A stretch of DNA of 38,075 nt from OM182 bacterium MED-G28. Lineage in GTDB: Bacteria > Pseudomonadota > Gammaproteobacteria > Pseudomonadales > Pseudohongiellaceae. A model generated the notes under the pieces. That model worked only from the letters and a program-made list of their open reading frames with translations, ran no database searches and had not been told where the DNA came from. Positions within the stretch are counted from its first letter, which is position 1. Each line of letters opens with the position of its first letter. Of the stretch, positions 9,174 to 17,493 are shown one piece after another. The stretch lies in the NCBI GenBank assembly GCA_002457215.1, contig NTJZ01000019.1:1-38075 (forward strand), read 5' to 3'. The translations under genes and the position numbers were made by a program.

Positions 9174-10823
9174 CTAGCTTTCTGATAGTAAAGTTACCGA
9201 TTGATTTTGCGTTTTGGCTTCTGCTATTTCTCTAAGTTTAGCTCGTTGGATTTTGGTGCCATTGGGACTTTTCGTGGTTGGAAATTCATCTAAGCAATGA
9301 AAGACAGCTGGCACTTTAAATTTTGCCAGACCGCTCAGACAATAAATTCTTAGTTCTTCTTGTTCAAGAATTTTGTTTTCAGCTGAAATTATAAAGGCAT
9401 AAGCTCGCATCTTATCCTGAATGCGAACGGCGACTACCTGTGCTGCTTCGACAGAATCATGTTCAATGAGATGATTTTCAATTTCTGCCGGTGCTACCAG
9501 GTAGCCTCCAAGCCGCAATGTGTCTCCCATCCGTGCTTGAAATACGAATTCAGATGAAGAGCACGTGTAGCCGAGATCGCCTGATTTGAGATATCCATCC
9601 TGTCTGATTAATTCGTCCGTCGCGCTGTCATCCCCGAAGTACCTAATCAAAAGGCTAGGACCTTTAAATTCAAGCTCGCCGCTTTCACCATGGGGCAAAA
9701 TTTGTTTGTTCTCAGGGTTTCTAGCCCTAACCCTTGCGTGAGGTGATATCAGTTTGCCACCCGGAAGATATCGTTCTTCGTCGGCTTGAGTATGTTCTCG
9801 TCGGGCGAACAGCGCTTGAATCTCGCTCATTCCATACAGCCCAACCAGTTTTAGTCCTCTGGCGCTTGCGCGCTGAGTGATTTCTTCAGGCGGTAGATTG
9901 AAAGCGCCATACCCGCAGCAAGTAAGGGAGGGCAAGGCAGGATTGCGGACATCTGCCTGCAACAGCGCCAGCAGCATATCATCTGTCGCGCTAATATAGT
10001 GGACTTTGTGTAGATCGATTAAATTTACCGCTTCATGGGCATCAAAAGTGCTTTGAATTACGTTTGGCCTTGCACCAATCAAAGCAGCAGAAAAATGATT
10101 GAAACCAAATACGCCGCAAAAAGGTAGCGTATGAAAAAAAGCTTCATTTTTAATCAAGGGTTCCAAATTGCGCCACACTTCTGCGGCATGATTGGAAATG
10201 CTGCGGTGACTATGGAGTACAAATTTAGGGGCTTTGGTTGTGCCAGAGGTAGTAAAAATATTGCAGCCAGCGTCCGCGCTACTATTGTCAATTTCTGCGC
10301 CAGACTGGCCAATTAATTCCTGATAGCTGGCAATTTTTTTAGAATGCAATGACCTGGGCAGTTGATTTTCGAGATGTACATTGCTTTCTGCTTCACTGTA
10401 AACGATGACTGATTTCAATTGGCTAAATGCGGCATCTTCAATCGCGTTTAGAATCTCTAGAAAATTTACTTTTTTAAACAAAGGCCACAATATCAGGCTG
10501 TTCGCCCCAGAGCGGTTTACGATGTCAGCAACTTCGGTACTGCGAAAACGGGTGTTTACTGCGACAGCTATAGCATTGAGCTGCATACATGCCAGATAAA
10601 GTACGAGATAGGCCGGTGTATTGGGTAGCCAGAACGCGACTCGATCGCCACTTTTTATTCCCAGTTTCGATAATCCGCAGCTCGTATTAAGGACCAGCTT
10701 ATGCAGAGTTGCATAACTGATTTGGTCGGACTCATAGATCAACGCAGTTGAATCCCCGAATAGGTCTACGGTATTTCTAAGGACTTCAGGGATCGTGTCG
10801 AGTTTACTTTGTTTGGCTTGCAT
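9174..10823 (-). CDS. AMP-forming acyl-CoA synthetase / ligase
   Basis: ANL-superfamily adenylating enzyme of 549 residues. Visible motifs are the P-loop-like A3 motif TTSGTTKAPKFVLHSH (about 190-206), A5 LYGMSE, the A7-type YLKSGDLGY with the hinge region GDTLRLGGYLVAPAEIE, and the C-terminal A10-type segment PNGTKIQRAKLRE, carrying the catalytic Lys near residue 530. It should activate a carboxylic acid to its CoA thioester via an acyl-adenylate. Chain length or aromatic preference cannot be read. It stands alone on the minus strand, convergent with phoU. The nearest functional partner could be the CoA-transferase at 19487-20674, but they are not linked in an operon. Confidence 0.88.
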   Translation of the reverse strand: MQAKQSKLDTIPEVLRNTVDLFGDSTALIYESDQISYATLHKLVLNTSCGLSKLGIKSGDRVAFWLPNTPAYLVLYLACMQLNAIAVAVNTRFRSTEVADIVNRSGANSLILWPLFKKVNFLEILNAIEDAAFSQLKSVIVYSEAESNVHLENQLPRSLHSKKIASYQELIGQSGAEIDNSSADAGCNIFTTSGTTKAPKFVLHSHRSISNHAAEVWRNLEPLIKNEAFFHTLPFCGVFGFNHFSAALIGARPNVIQSTFDAHEAVNLIDLHKVHYISATDDMLLALLQADVRNPALPSLTCCGYGAFNLPPEEITQRASARGLKLVGLYGMSEIQALFARREHTQADEERYLPGGKLISPHARVRARNPENKQILPHGESGELEFKGPSLLIRYFGDDSATDELIRQDGYLKSGDLGYTCSSSEFVFQARMGDTLRLGGYLVAPAEIENHLIEHDSVEAAQVVAVRIQDKMRAYAFIISAENKILEQEELRIYCLSGLAKFKVPAVFHCLDEFPTTKSPNGTKIQRAKLREIAEAKTQNQSVTLLSES

Positions 10824-10842
10824 AAATTTCTACTGCGCTTTC

Positions 10843-11055
10843 TTTAAGACCTTTCTAAGCATCAGGTGTCCCAGTAATTAATCAAACGAAAATCAATAAT
10901 CTCTATCTAAATACTGGTCATGGCCAGATAGGTTGGACAACGGCGGCAGCTTCAGGAAAAGCGTTATCTGATTTGATTTGTCAGAAAGAGGCGGGCATTA
11001 ATATTTCAGATTATTCATTGCCAAAATAACAATCAAAAACTAATTATTAATAGCC
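10843..11055 (+). pseudogene. Duplicated 3' tail of the D-amino-acid dehydrogenase gene
   Basis: These 213 bases align without gaps to 15972-16184, the last 62 codons of the dadA-like gene plus 26 bases beyond its stop, with about 16 mismatches by eye. The frame is kept to the same TAA (11027-11029) but contains an in-frame TAA at 10855-10857 and has no start or N-terminal domain, so it is a dead fragment. About four of the differences downstream of that stop change an amino acid; the rest are silent. This suggests the source was a functional, slightly diverged homolog rather than a recent copy of the neighbour. It fills most of the 327-bp gap between two minus-strand genes; 11056-11150 shows nothing further. 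Confidence 0.85.
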
Positions 11056-11150
11056 TAAAAGTACTCAATCTCCAGCCTCTCTCCAAATGTCTGCTCTTCA
11101 AAATGGCCAGCCCCATGAAGCTGACCAATCAAGTTACCCGAGTCAGATCA

Positions 11151-11852
11151 TTAATCCAGTGCGGTCACTTCGTAACTCTCTACTAGCCGGCCGTAGCTCT
11201 TTTTGTCGAACCAATCCTGTTGTTTGGGGGCCCATTCCTGATCCTCGAGCAGGGCCTGGAAGGATTTAGCTTGCGCCTCACGGGATGTCGAAAGCATCAC
11301 AAATTGTAGATAATTGCCGCTTCCCAGACCATGTTGCCAAATATCAATCAGGTATCCATGCCCTTCAAAAATCATTTTAGCCTCTTGCATGGCCGCAAGG
11401 CTTTTGGCGAACTCACCAGGCATCGGCTCCCATGTATAGACCTGCACAATGTAGTTTCCTGGGTTAATGTCATCGAGCGAGGTCATCGAATAACTTGCTA
11501 CTGTAGTAAACGCGTCTGAAGACTCAAATTTATCGAGGTAGTCTTTCCAATCCTCTGTATAGATGTTGCCCACATCAGAATATGCTTGCTCTGCTTTTTG
11601 CGCGTAACTTTCAAAAAAATCGACCCACAAAAAGCGATTCTCGCCACCAATCCCGATATTTTGTTTGTGTACAATGGTCGCTTGCCCACGAGCCACAGCA
11701 ATATCTCGTCCCTCTCTCATCAAGTCCTCCACCTCGGCAACTTTGCCCGGCTTCGCCTCATACCAGTAAACATCGGCTATACCGTCTCCGTATCCATTTG
11801 TATAAGCAGAGAAGCAAAACACACAGAGAATCATTTTTTTTATATTTTTCAT
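11151..11852 (-). CDS. Exported protein of unknown function, possible dimeric alpha-beta barrel fold
   Basis: I start this at ATG 11852, preceded by a good GAGGAAAAATA ribosome site; the frame stays open 16 codons further upstream. From there it encodes 233 residues with a signal peptide (about 1-22, KKMILCVFCFSAYTNGYG). Two similar halves follow, each beginning with a beta strand and the pattern YxWEx.PG (DVYWYEAKPGKVAEVE and QVYTWEPMPGEFAKSL). That looks like a duplicated ferredoxin-like/EthD-type unit, but the assignment is by eye only. The divergent gene 12800-13408 and the neighbour at 11937-12650 have comparable size and export features, so the three may be a functional group. Substrate unknown. 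Confidence 0.65.
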   Translation of the reverse strand: MKNIKKMILCVFCFSAYTNGYGDGIADVYWYEAKPGKVAEVEDLMREGRDIAVARGQATIVHKQNIGIGGENRFLWVDFFESYAQKAEQAYSDVGNIYTEDWKDYLDKFESSDAFTTVASYSMTSLDDINPGNYIVQVYTWEPMPGEFAKSLAAMQEAKMIFEGHGYLIDIWQHGLGSGNYLQFVMLSTSREAQAKSFQALLEDQEWAPKQQDWFDKKSYGRLVESYEVTALD

Positions 11853-11936
11853 TATTTTTCCTCTTCTATTTGATGATCGATCAAGCCAACCGATTAACAA
11901 TAATTTCCGAATACTTTTGGTGAGAAAATTTTAGTT

Positions 11937-12650
11937 TTAGTCAACAAAATAACTTCTGTAAAGAACCGGATCTTGACAAGACTCGGCTGGGGTCATCGCA
12001 TAATCAGGCGATTGACCATCATTCGCCCATAACCTATCCATCGCTCTTGCCATTTCAGCTGCTGATCGCCCAATTGCACGGACCCCCATAAGCCTTCCAA
12101 GGCCATTACCGTTGGCAGATCTACCAAGAACTCCAAGCACCATGGACGAGACGCGAGTATCTCCCGCAGCTTCTCTAGCAAGAGTCCTAGTATTTATCCA
12201 ATCATAGGCTTCACTGTAGTTGACTCCATCTTTAAGCGTGCATGCTGTTATGGTTACCAAAGTAGAATCTCCATCAGCAGACGATCTACTGTTTTCGCCT
12301 AATTGACGGCTAGTAAAAAAACGTCGTTGAGAATCCTCGCAGAAATAAGAATCTGAAACATTTATATCCGTACTAGCAGCATCAGCGTCGACCCAAGCTT
12401 CCATATTCTCCCAAACAACAATCCGCATAAATTGATTCTCTGCAGCATCTGGAGTCGCGATTGGCTGACGAAACGCAACGTTGATGGGACCTTCAAACCC
12501 ATTATTGCCCTCTTCTACAGCATCCCTCAGCGTATAACCATCATTTAAAAAACAATTGGTCGCAACGTACATGTTTTCAGGCTCTGGTAAATTTTGTGCA
12601 AACGCAATAGAAGGCAACAAAATTATAATTGCAGCAAATAAGCTCTTCAT
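11937..12650 (-). CDS. Exported protein of unknown function (237 aa)
   Basis: The better start is ATG 12650, because a GGAAGA ribosome site sits just before it; an upstream ATG at 12662 would overlap that site. It encodes 237 residues with a signal peptide of about 18 residues (LFAAIIILLPSIAFA). Two halves look internally related: each contains a Cys-containing strand (ATNCFLNDGYTLRDAVE and ITACTLKDGVNYSEAYDW), as in a repeated small alpha/beta domain. Four Cys are visible in the mature part (NCFL, YFCED, TACTL, ESCQD), allowing disulfides. The gene lies 84 bp upstream of and parallel to the 11151-11852 gene, so the two may be co-transcribed. No named family recognised. Confidence 0.6.
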   Translation of the reverse strand: MKSLFAAIIILLPSIAFAQNLPEPENMYVATNCFLNDGYTLRDAVEEGNNGFEGPINVAFRQPIATPDAAENQFMRIVVWENMEAWVDADAASTDINVSDSYFCEDSQRRFFTSRQLGENSRSSADGDSTLVTITACTLKDGVNYSEAYDWINTRTLAREAAGDTRVSSMVLGVLGRSANGNGLGRLMGVRAIGRSAAEMARAMDRLWANDGQSPDYAMTPAESCQDPVLYRSYFVD

Positions 12651-12799
12651 AATATCTTCCAAAAGTTAATAAATTTGTCGGTAGAATATATTTACAAACA
12701 TATTACATAGCAACGCAGCAGATGATTTTATTTGGCATAATCTTTGGATTCATTATTTCCTCAATAAGAATCCGAGCAGCATTTCGATGAAAATATTCT

Positions 12800-13408
12800 A
12801 TGACAAATGAACGAGCTCTTCTCCTCCTACTGAGCGTGACCTATGTTGTTTTTCTGGCATGGTATGACGGCTGGTGGATGTCGCCACTCACAGAGTCTGA
12901 GGTCGACGCCTATCTAGCGAACTTATCCGACGATAGTGAATTTGATGAGATTAGAGAACAAATGCGTCAGCTCGGCATTACCGATGACGGCGCAGAAATG
13001 TTCATGATGAATCTCAATGTTTATAAAGGTGGTGCTGGTGAAGACTCCACGGGGATTGAAGACTATGCATCCTATGGGCGAGGAACCATGCCACTGCTAT
13101 TGTCCCGCGCCTCGCATCCAGTCTTTTATACGGTAGGTATCCAGACCTTGATGAGTCCACGCTATGAAGAATCCTGGCAGGAGGTTTTTTTAGTTCGATA
13201 TCGATCGCGTCGAGATTTTATCTCGATGATCACATCAGATGCCTACCAGGAAAATTTGCCCTATCGAACAGCCGGGATAAAATACGATGAGTTTTTCCCG
13301 ACACGAAGCGTATTTAGCATCGGCTCATTGAGGTTTGTCATCTTCTTCGCGCTAGCCACTATTTATGGTCTGGCAACGCTTGTGATGAGACGGCTAACTA
13401 ATCGTTAG
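12800..13408 (+). CDS. Membrane-anchored protein of unknown function (202 aa)
   Basis: Protein of 202 residues with a membrane segment near each end (about 6-22 and about 176-195) and a soluble region between them. The soluble part contains MFMMNLNVYKGG and WQEVFLVRYRSRRDFISMI, which read like beta strands and a helix of a ferredoxin-like alpha-beta barrel (EthD/DUF1330-like). That is an impression from sequence only. The gene diverges from the two exported-protein genes to its left. Residues 122-152 are encoded by the 93-bp segment that recurs in frame at 36341-36433 inside a quite different broken gene. The ribosome site before the ATG is weak. Confidence 0.6.
   Translation: MTNERALLLLLSVTYVVFLAWYDGWWMSPLTESEVDAYLANLSDDSEFDEIREQMRQLGITDDGAEMFMMNLNVYKGGAGEDSTGIEDYASYGRGTMPLLLSRASHPVFYTVGIQTLMSPRYEESWQEVFLVRYRSRRDFISMITSDAYQENLPYRTAGIKYDEFFPTRSVFSIGSLRFVIFFALATIYGLATLVMRRLTNR
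13164..13256 (+). repeat. 93-bp segment shared with 36341-36433 (copy A)
   Basis: 92 of 93 bases match 36341-36433 by eye, the one difference being T/C at 13210. It sits in the same codon phase at both places and encodes EESWQEVFLVRY and onward to ending SDAYQEN. In this copy the segment fits smoothly into the protein context, so this may be the donor. Confidence 0.9.
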
Positions 13409-13621
13409 GACCCCCAATTCTTCCCGCCACTCTAGTGTTAGTCACCCCCGGGGTACCTCCCCTTTGCACAGCAAGGAGTCCCAGCATGCATATACGTACT
13501 AACCCGCTCAAACAATATGCTTACTTTGGGGAGTTAGACCGTTCATAAAATACCAATGTAACCTTTGCTTATCTTTCTTTGTATGGTAAGTTTACGTTAC
13601 ATAGCTGCGCAGGGGAAAACT

Positions 13622-14035
13622 ATGATTACTCCAACTATGATCACTCTAATTGTTATTGCAGGGATTCTGGGGGCAACCGCCATCTCCACAGCCCCATTTG
13701 TCTGGAAACATTATGCAGATAAGGGTAAGCGAGAAACTGCACTAGAGATAGCCAAACACATGAACGATTCCTCTAAAGTGGAGGAATTACTAGGTATGTT
13801 CGAAGAAAGAAAAAAAGAACCAAAAAGACCGTTAGATTATCGAAGAATAGGGGTAATAACGCTTTCTGTAGGTGTTGGCCTCTTTCTTTTTGGATTTGTT
13901 GCTCTAGGATTTATCTTTGAAGGGATTGGGCTTTTAGTTGGCACCATAGGGATAGGCACTTTGATTGCTGGATATCTCTATCCAAATACTAGCGAAGAAC
14001 TAACTAATGCTGTTGAGAAATATGAAGAGAAATAA
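13622..14035 (+). CDS. Small membrane protein with two to three membrane segments
   Basis: The start at ATG 13622 follows an AGGGGAA ribosome site; the open frame continues upstream but without one. The product is 137 residues: a membrane segment at about 5-25, a charged cytoplasmic loop (EERKKEPKRPLDYRR), and two hydrophobic stretches at about 80-100 and 104-120 rich in Gly. It has the look of small DUF-type inner-membrane proteins. Its stop lies 3 bases before the GTG of a broken XRE regulator, so the two formed a unit (membrane protein plus regulator). Function unknown. Confidence 0.6.
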   Translation: MITPTMITLIVIAGILGATAISTAPFVWKHYADKGKRETALEIAKHMNDSSKVEELLGMFEERKKEPKRPLDYRRIGVITLSVGVGLFLFGFVALGFIFEGIGLLVGTIGIGTLIAGYLYPNTSEELTNAVEKYEEK

Positions 14036-14038
14036 AAA

Positions 14039-14251
14039 GTGGGCAAAAACCACAAAAAACTTTTCAACAATCTTGCAGAACTTAGGAAATCTGCTGGTTT
14101 AACTCACCAAGAACTTTCTTAGAATGCAGACGTATCAAGAAAAAGTATTAACGCAATTGAGAATGGAATTTATGTTCCCTCGACTGTTCTTGCGCTGAAG
14201 ATTGCCGAAATTCTAAACTGCTCTGTTGAAGACTTATTTCAATTACCTTAA
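14039..14251 (+). pseudogene. XRE/Cro-type helix-turn-helix regulator, broken by an in-frame TAG
   Basis: From GTG 14039 the frame reads a typical small XRE regulator: NLAELRKSAGLTHQELS, then TAG at 14120-14122 where the family has a sense codon, then NADVSRKSINAIENGIYVPS and ending CSVEDLFQLP with TAA at 14249-14251. The total of 70 codons equals the usual size of such proteins (for example the SinR/YgzD-like group). Apart from the single stop the HTH is intact, so this is either a recent nonsense mutation or a stop that is read through. It follows the membrane protein gene by 3 bases. Its last bases are part of a 50-bp segment repeated at 22783-22832. Confidence 0.75.
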
Positions 14252-14261
14252 TTTCTTATCA

Positions 14262-14411
14262 TTGACTTACCTACTTGGTAGCTTGGTCGGATCGCTTGGT
14301 ATTGTTGCTCTGATAGCGCAGGGATATTCTGCCCTATCTGTCGGTTTCGCGCTGGTCTATATTATTCCTGTGTGTACGCTAGGCGTCGTTAAAGTAATAA
14401 GGTTTCAATAA
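14262..14411 (+). CDS. Tiny membrane protein or remnant (about 49 aa)
   Basis: A TTG at 14262 opens a 49-codon frame with two hydrophobic segments (YLLGSLVGSLGIVALIAQ and LSVGFALVYIIPVCTLG). The same frame is open further upstream to 14226, inside the end of the XRE gene, but that part is simply the regulator's tail in another frame. Small two-helix membrane proteins commonly follow this type of XRE regulator. No ribosome site is evident, so it could be a truncated gene. Confidence 0.3.
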   Translation: MTYLLGSLVGSLGIVALIAQGYSALSVGFALVYIIPVCTLGVVKVIRFQ

Positions 14412-14487
14412 TGGTTATATTTCGCTTTTTACAGCTCCGGTAACAAAGTTTTCATTATCAAATTTAACTAAGAAAGTAGAGAACGCT

Positions 14488-14859
14488 ATGAGCAAAGAAA
14501 TAATCGGTGAAAACTCGCTAGGTTTACCATTTTCCCCAGCAGTATCTGCTGGAGGGTTCATCTTTTTATCAGGTCAAATGGCATTTGGTTCTGATAATAA
14601 GTTGCGGGACGGCGATATCACCATTCAAACGAGGCAAGTATTAGACAACATCAAAAGCATACTTGCGGGTATAGGCTTAGGAATGGATGCGATAGTGAAA
14701 AATACGGTCTGGCTAACCGATGTTGAAGATTTTCCAGCATTTAATCAGGCATATGCACTCTACTTCCCAGAAAGTCCGCCGGCACGTTCAACAGTTCGCT
14801 CTGATTTAATGCTATCAGGTGCCCGTATAGAAATTGAAGCGCTAGCAATCAAGCCCTAA
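14488..14859 (+). CDS. RidA-family (YjgF/YER057c/UK114) imine/enamine deaminase
   Basis: A 123-residue protein matching the RidA family in length and motifs: PFSPAVSAGGFIFLSGQM at the N-terminus, TRQVLDNIKSILAGIG in the middle, and the C-terminal PPARSTVRSDLMLSGARIEIEALA, which contains the conserved Arg (about 103) that binds the substrate carboxylate. RidA proteins hydrolyse reactive imine/enamine intermediates. The next gene, 36 nt downstream, is a D-amino-acid dehydrogenase whose product is an imino acid, so the pair makes biochemical sense as an operon. The ATG at 14488 is preceded by AAGAAAG. Confidence 0.9.
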   Translation: MSKEIIGENSLGLPFSPAVSAGGFIFLSGQMAFGSDNKLRDGDITIQTRQVLDNIKSILAGIGLGMDAIVKNTVWLTDVEDFPAFNQAYALYFPESPPARSTVRSDLMLSGARIEIEALAIKP

Positions 14860-14895
14860 TCCTCATGTTCAACTATATCTAATAAAGGTAGTTCC

Positions 14896-16158
14896 ATGAA
14901 GATTACTATTATTGGTAGTGGCTTATTAGGTCTATCCACTGGCTATCATTTAGCGCAAGAAGGTCATCAAATTACTATTGTCGAACGGCGAAAGGATTCT
15001 GCCTTAGAGACAAGCTTCGCGAATGGTGGGTTGCTAACTCCTAGTCTGTGTGAGCCGTGGAATGCGCCCGGAGTTTTATTCGACCTGCTGAAATGGATAG
15101 GACGTGAGGATGCCCCGTTATTACTGCGACCCAAGGCGCTACCTTCACTTTTCTTATGGGGGTTGTCTTTTCTAAGAAGTTCAACCCGTCGCCGTTATGA
15201 AGAAAATATCTTCCGAAACTTCCGGCTGGCTAAATATAATCTAGCTGTTTTAGAGGAGATGGCAAGTAACATTCCACTATCGGAGCTTGGCGGCGGCGCA
15301 GGCGTAGGCACAATAAAATTATGCCGGCAGATGGAAGAATTGGATGAAGTACACAAAATGGCTGAGTTTTTATCTCCAGAAAATATCTGTTTTAAAACGC
15401 TTGATAAAAATGAAATTTTCGCATTAGAACCTGCACTAAAACCATTAGGGGATAAAGTCGCAGGCGGCAGTTATTTTCCAGAAGATAGATTTGGTGACGC
15501 CCATCAGTTTTGTGCTGAGTTAACAAAGTATTTAATAAATAATGGTGTTCAATTTTTATTTAATACCAATGTAATAAATATGAAAAAAAAGGGGGATCAT
15601 GTTTGTGAAATTGACACAGAGCAGGGTTCTTTAAGTGCTGATACTTTCATCATAGCCGCAGGTTCTTATTCTACGATTATTGCCGATACAGTAGGGGTAA
15701 AAATTCCAGTTAAACCCTGTAAAGGTTACTCGCTAACACTTGAGCCTGATGGTTGGACTGGTGCGCCTAAAATACCTGTTATCGATCAATCACTGCACGC
15801 TGCGGTCACGCCCTTAGGCCCTAAAATAAGGGTGGCTGGTACTGCGGAATTTACTGGATATGATGTCAGTTTACACGAAGACCGATTACAAAACTTATAT
15901 AACCTGCTCGGAAGTATTTTTCCTGAATCAAGACCCTATATAAATCATGAGACGACTAAAAAGTGGAGCGGTTTAAGACCTGTATCGGCGTCAGGCGTCC
16001 CAATAATTAGTCAAACGGAAATCAAGAATCTCTATCTAAATACTGGCCATGGCCAGATAGGTTGGACAACAGCTGCAGCTTCAGGGAAAGCGTTATCTGA
16101 TTTGATTTGTCAGAAAGAGGCGGGTATTAATATTTCAGATTATTCATTGCCAAAATAA
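14896..16158 (+). CDS. D-amino-acid dehydrogenase (DadA-type FAD protein)
   Basis: A 420-residue DAO-superfamily flavoprotein. The N-terminal FAD fingerprint is IIGSGLLGLSTGYHLAQEG, with the acidic residue in IVERR near 32. The FANGGLLTPSLCEPWNAPG segment is characteristic of DadA, and the C-terminal FAD-contact region GLRPVSASGVPIIS ... TGHGQIGWTTAAASGKALSDL is typical of the family. It should oxidise D-amino acids to imino acids, passing electrons to the respiratory chain. It sits behind a RidA gene. The last 187 bases of the gene and 26 more are duplicated at 10843-11055. The 253 bp after the stop show no gene. Confidence 0.9.
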   Translation: MKITIIGSGLLGLSTGYHLAQEGHQITIVERRKDSALETSFANGGLLTPSLCEPWNAPGVLFDLLKWIGREDAPLLLRPKALPSLFLWGLSFLRSSTRRRYEENIFRNFRLAKYNLAVLEEMASNIPLSELGGGAGVGTIKLCRQMEELDEVHKMAEFLSPENICFKTLDKNEIFALEPALKPLGDKVAGGSYFPEDRFGDAHQFCAELTKYLINNGVQFLFNTNVINMKKKGDHVCEIDTEQGSLSADTFIIAAGSYSTIIADTVGVKIPVKPCKGYSLTLEPDGWTGAPKIPVIDQSLHAAVTPLGPKIRVAGTAEFTGYDVSLHEDRLQNLYNLLGSIFPESRPYINHETTKKWSGLRPVSASGVPIISQTEIKNLYLNTGHGQIGWTTAAASGKALSDLICQKEAGINISDYSLPK

Positions 16159-16411
16159 CAATCAAAAACTAATTATTAATAGCCGATATTAAAAAAAGAT
16201 CGATAAACGGGTGCCTGGAGAATTGCCTTGAACCTATGCTCCTCTTGAAGATAAGTGTCTTTTTAGGAATTGGCACGACATGTTGTAAAGACCAAGCCTG
16301 AAAATCTGAACAGTTCATTAGAATATTTAATTCGGGGCAGCTTGCCCATTAATATAGTTGTGCTTTAATACGTAGTTCTGCAGCAGCACTCAACTCCCTG
16401 GAGGACAAGGC

Positions 16412-17482
16412 GTGACTATTCGGTACGGAATTATCGGAACCGGTATGATGGGCTGTGAGCATATTCGCAATCTGGCGGCGATGGATGACGTCGACATCCT
16501 TGCGGTCGCAGACCCTAACGAAGAACCACGGCAATGGGCGCGAAAATATTGCGCGGATCGATTCACACCAAGTGTTCATGAAGACTACAGAGATCTACTC
16601 GACAATGACGATATTGATGCTCTGGTCGTAGCTTCACCGAATTTCACTCACATCGACTTGATGCGGGACGTCTTCAAGACAGACAAGCACGTGATGTTGG
16701 AAAAACCCATGTGCACGACCCTTGCTGATGCACTGGAGCTGGACAATTCTGCAGCCTTGCACAAAGGTATAGTCTGGATTGGTTTGGAATACCGCTATAT
16801 GCCGACTACTAGTGCGCTTCTGCTGCACTTGCCTGAAGTGGGAAATGTGAAAATGTGTGCCATTCAGGAACACCGTTTTCCGTTTTTGCGAAAAGTGGGA
16901 GATTGGAATCGATTCAATCGCAATACCGGCGGCACGTTGGTAGAAAAGTGTTGTCACTTCTTTGACCTGATGAATCTGGTAGTGCCTGGTAATCCAAAAC
17001 GAGTTATTGCGTCTGGTGCACAGTCAGTAAATCACCTCGATGAAGTGTACAATGGCAAAGTTCCGGATATTCTTGATAACGCCTACGTGATCGTAGAATA
17101 CGACACTGGCGCCCGGGCTATGCTGGATCTTTGCATGTTCGCTGAAGGTTCCAAGTTTGAACAAATGATCGCTGTGACCGGCGACGAAGGAAAACTGGAA
17201 ACCACGGTACCAGGAGACGAGGTCTTCATCAGCAAGCGTGAACGGAACTCGGGCAAGTCCGTTCCCATTGAAATAGATGCTCGAGTAAAGCATGAAGGCT
17301 TCCATCACGGGTCGAGTTTTCTCGAGCATCGGGAATTTATCGATGCGATTCGGGAAGAAAAGCCACCTTCGGTCACGACCCATGACGGCTTGATGTCAGT
17401 GTTAGTTGGCATGGCTGCGCAGGAATCCATCGAGACTGGACAGGCAGTCGATATCCAGAATCTGTTAACAAGTAATCAATAG
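16412..17482 (+). CDS. Gfo/Idh/MocA-family NAD(P)-dependent oxidoreductase
   Basis: A 356-residue protein. An N-terminal Rossmann domain has GIIGTGMMGCEHIRNL (about 6-21), a nucleotide-contacting Asp in VADPNEE, and the family's EKPMCTT motif (about 97-103, catalytic Lys in EKP). The C-terminal alpha/beta domain includes GGTLVEKCCHFFDLM (about 173-187), with the His expected in the active site. The GTG start at 16412 has an excellent GGAGG upstream. It leads a three-gene operon: the aldo-keto reductase starts 12 nt after it and the dioxygenase overlaps that. Members oxidise or reduce sugars, inositols or related polyols; the actual substrate is unknown. Confidence 0.9.
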   Translation: MTIRYGIIGTGMMGCEHIRNLAAMDDVDILAVADPNEEPRQWARKYCADRFTPSVHEDYRDLLDNDDIDALVVASPNFTHIDLMRDVFKTDKHVMLEKPMCTTLADALELDNSAALHKGIVWIGLEYRYMPTTSALLLHLPEVGNVKMCAIQEHRFPFLRKVGDWNRFNRNTGGTLVEKCCHFFDLMNLVVPGNPKRVIASGAQSVNHLDEVYNGKVPDILDNAYVIVEYDTGARAMLDLCMFAEGSKFEQMIAVTGDEGKLETTVPGDEVFISKRERNSGKSVPIEIDARVKHEGFHHGSSFLEHREFIDAIREEKPPSVTTHDGLMSVLVGMAAQESIETGQAVDIQNLLTSNQ

Positions 17483-17493
17483 AATTAACTCTT

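Noticed and set aside
11582..11923. 113-codon plus-strand frame opposite the exported-protein gene
   Set aside because: Antisense shadow. The minus-strand gene has a good ribosome site and signal peptide, whereas this frame has neither.
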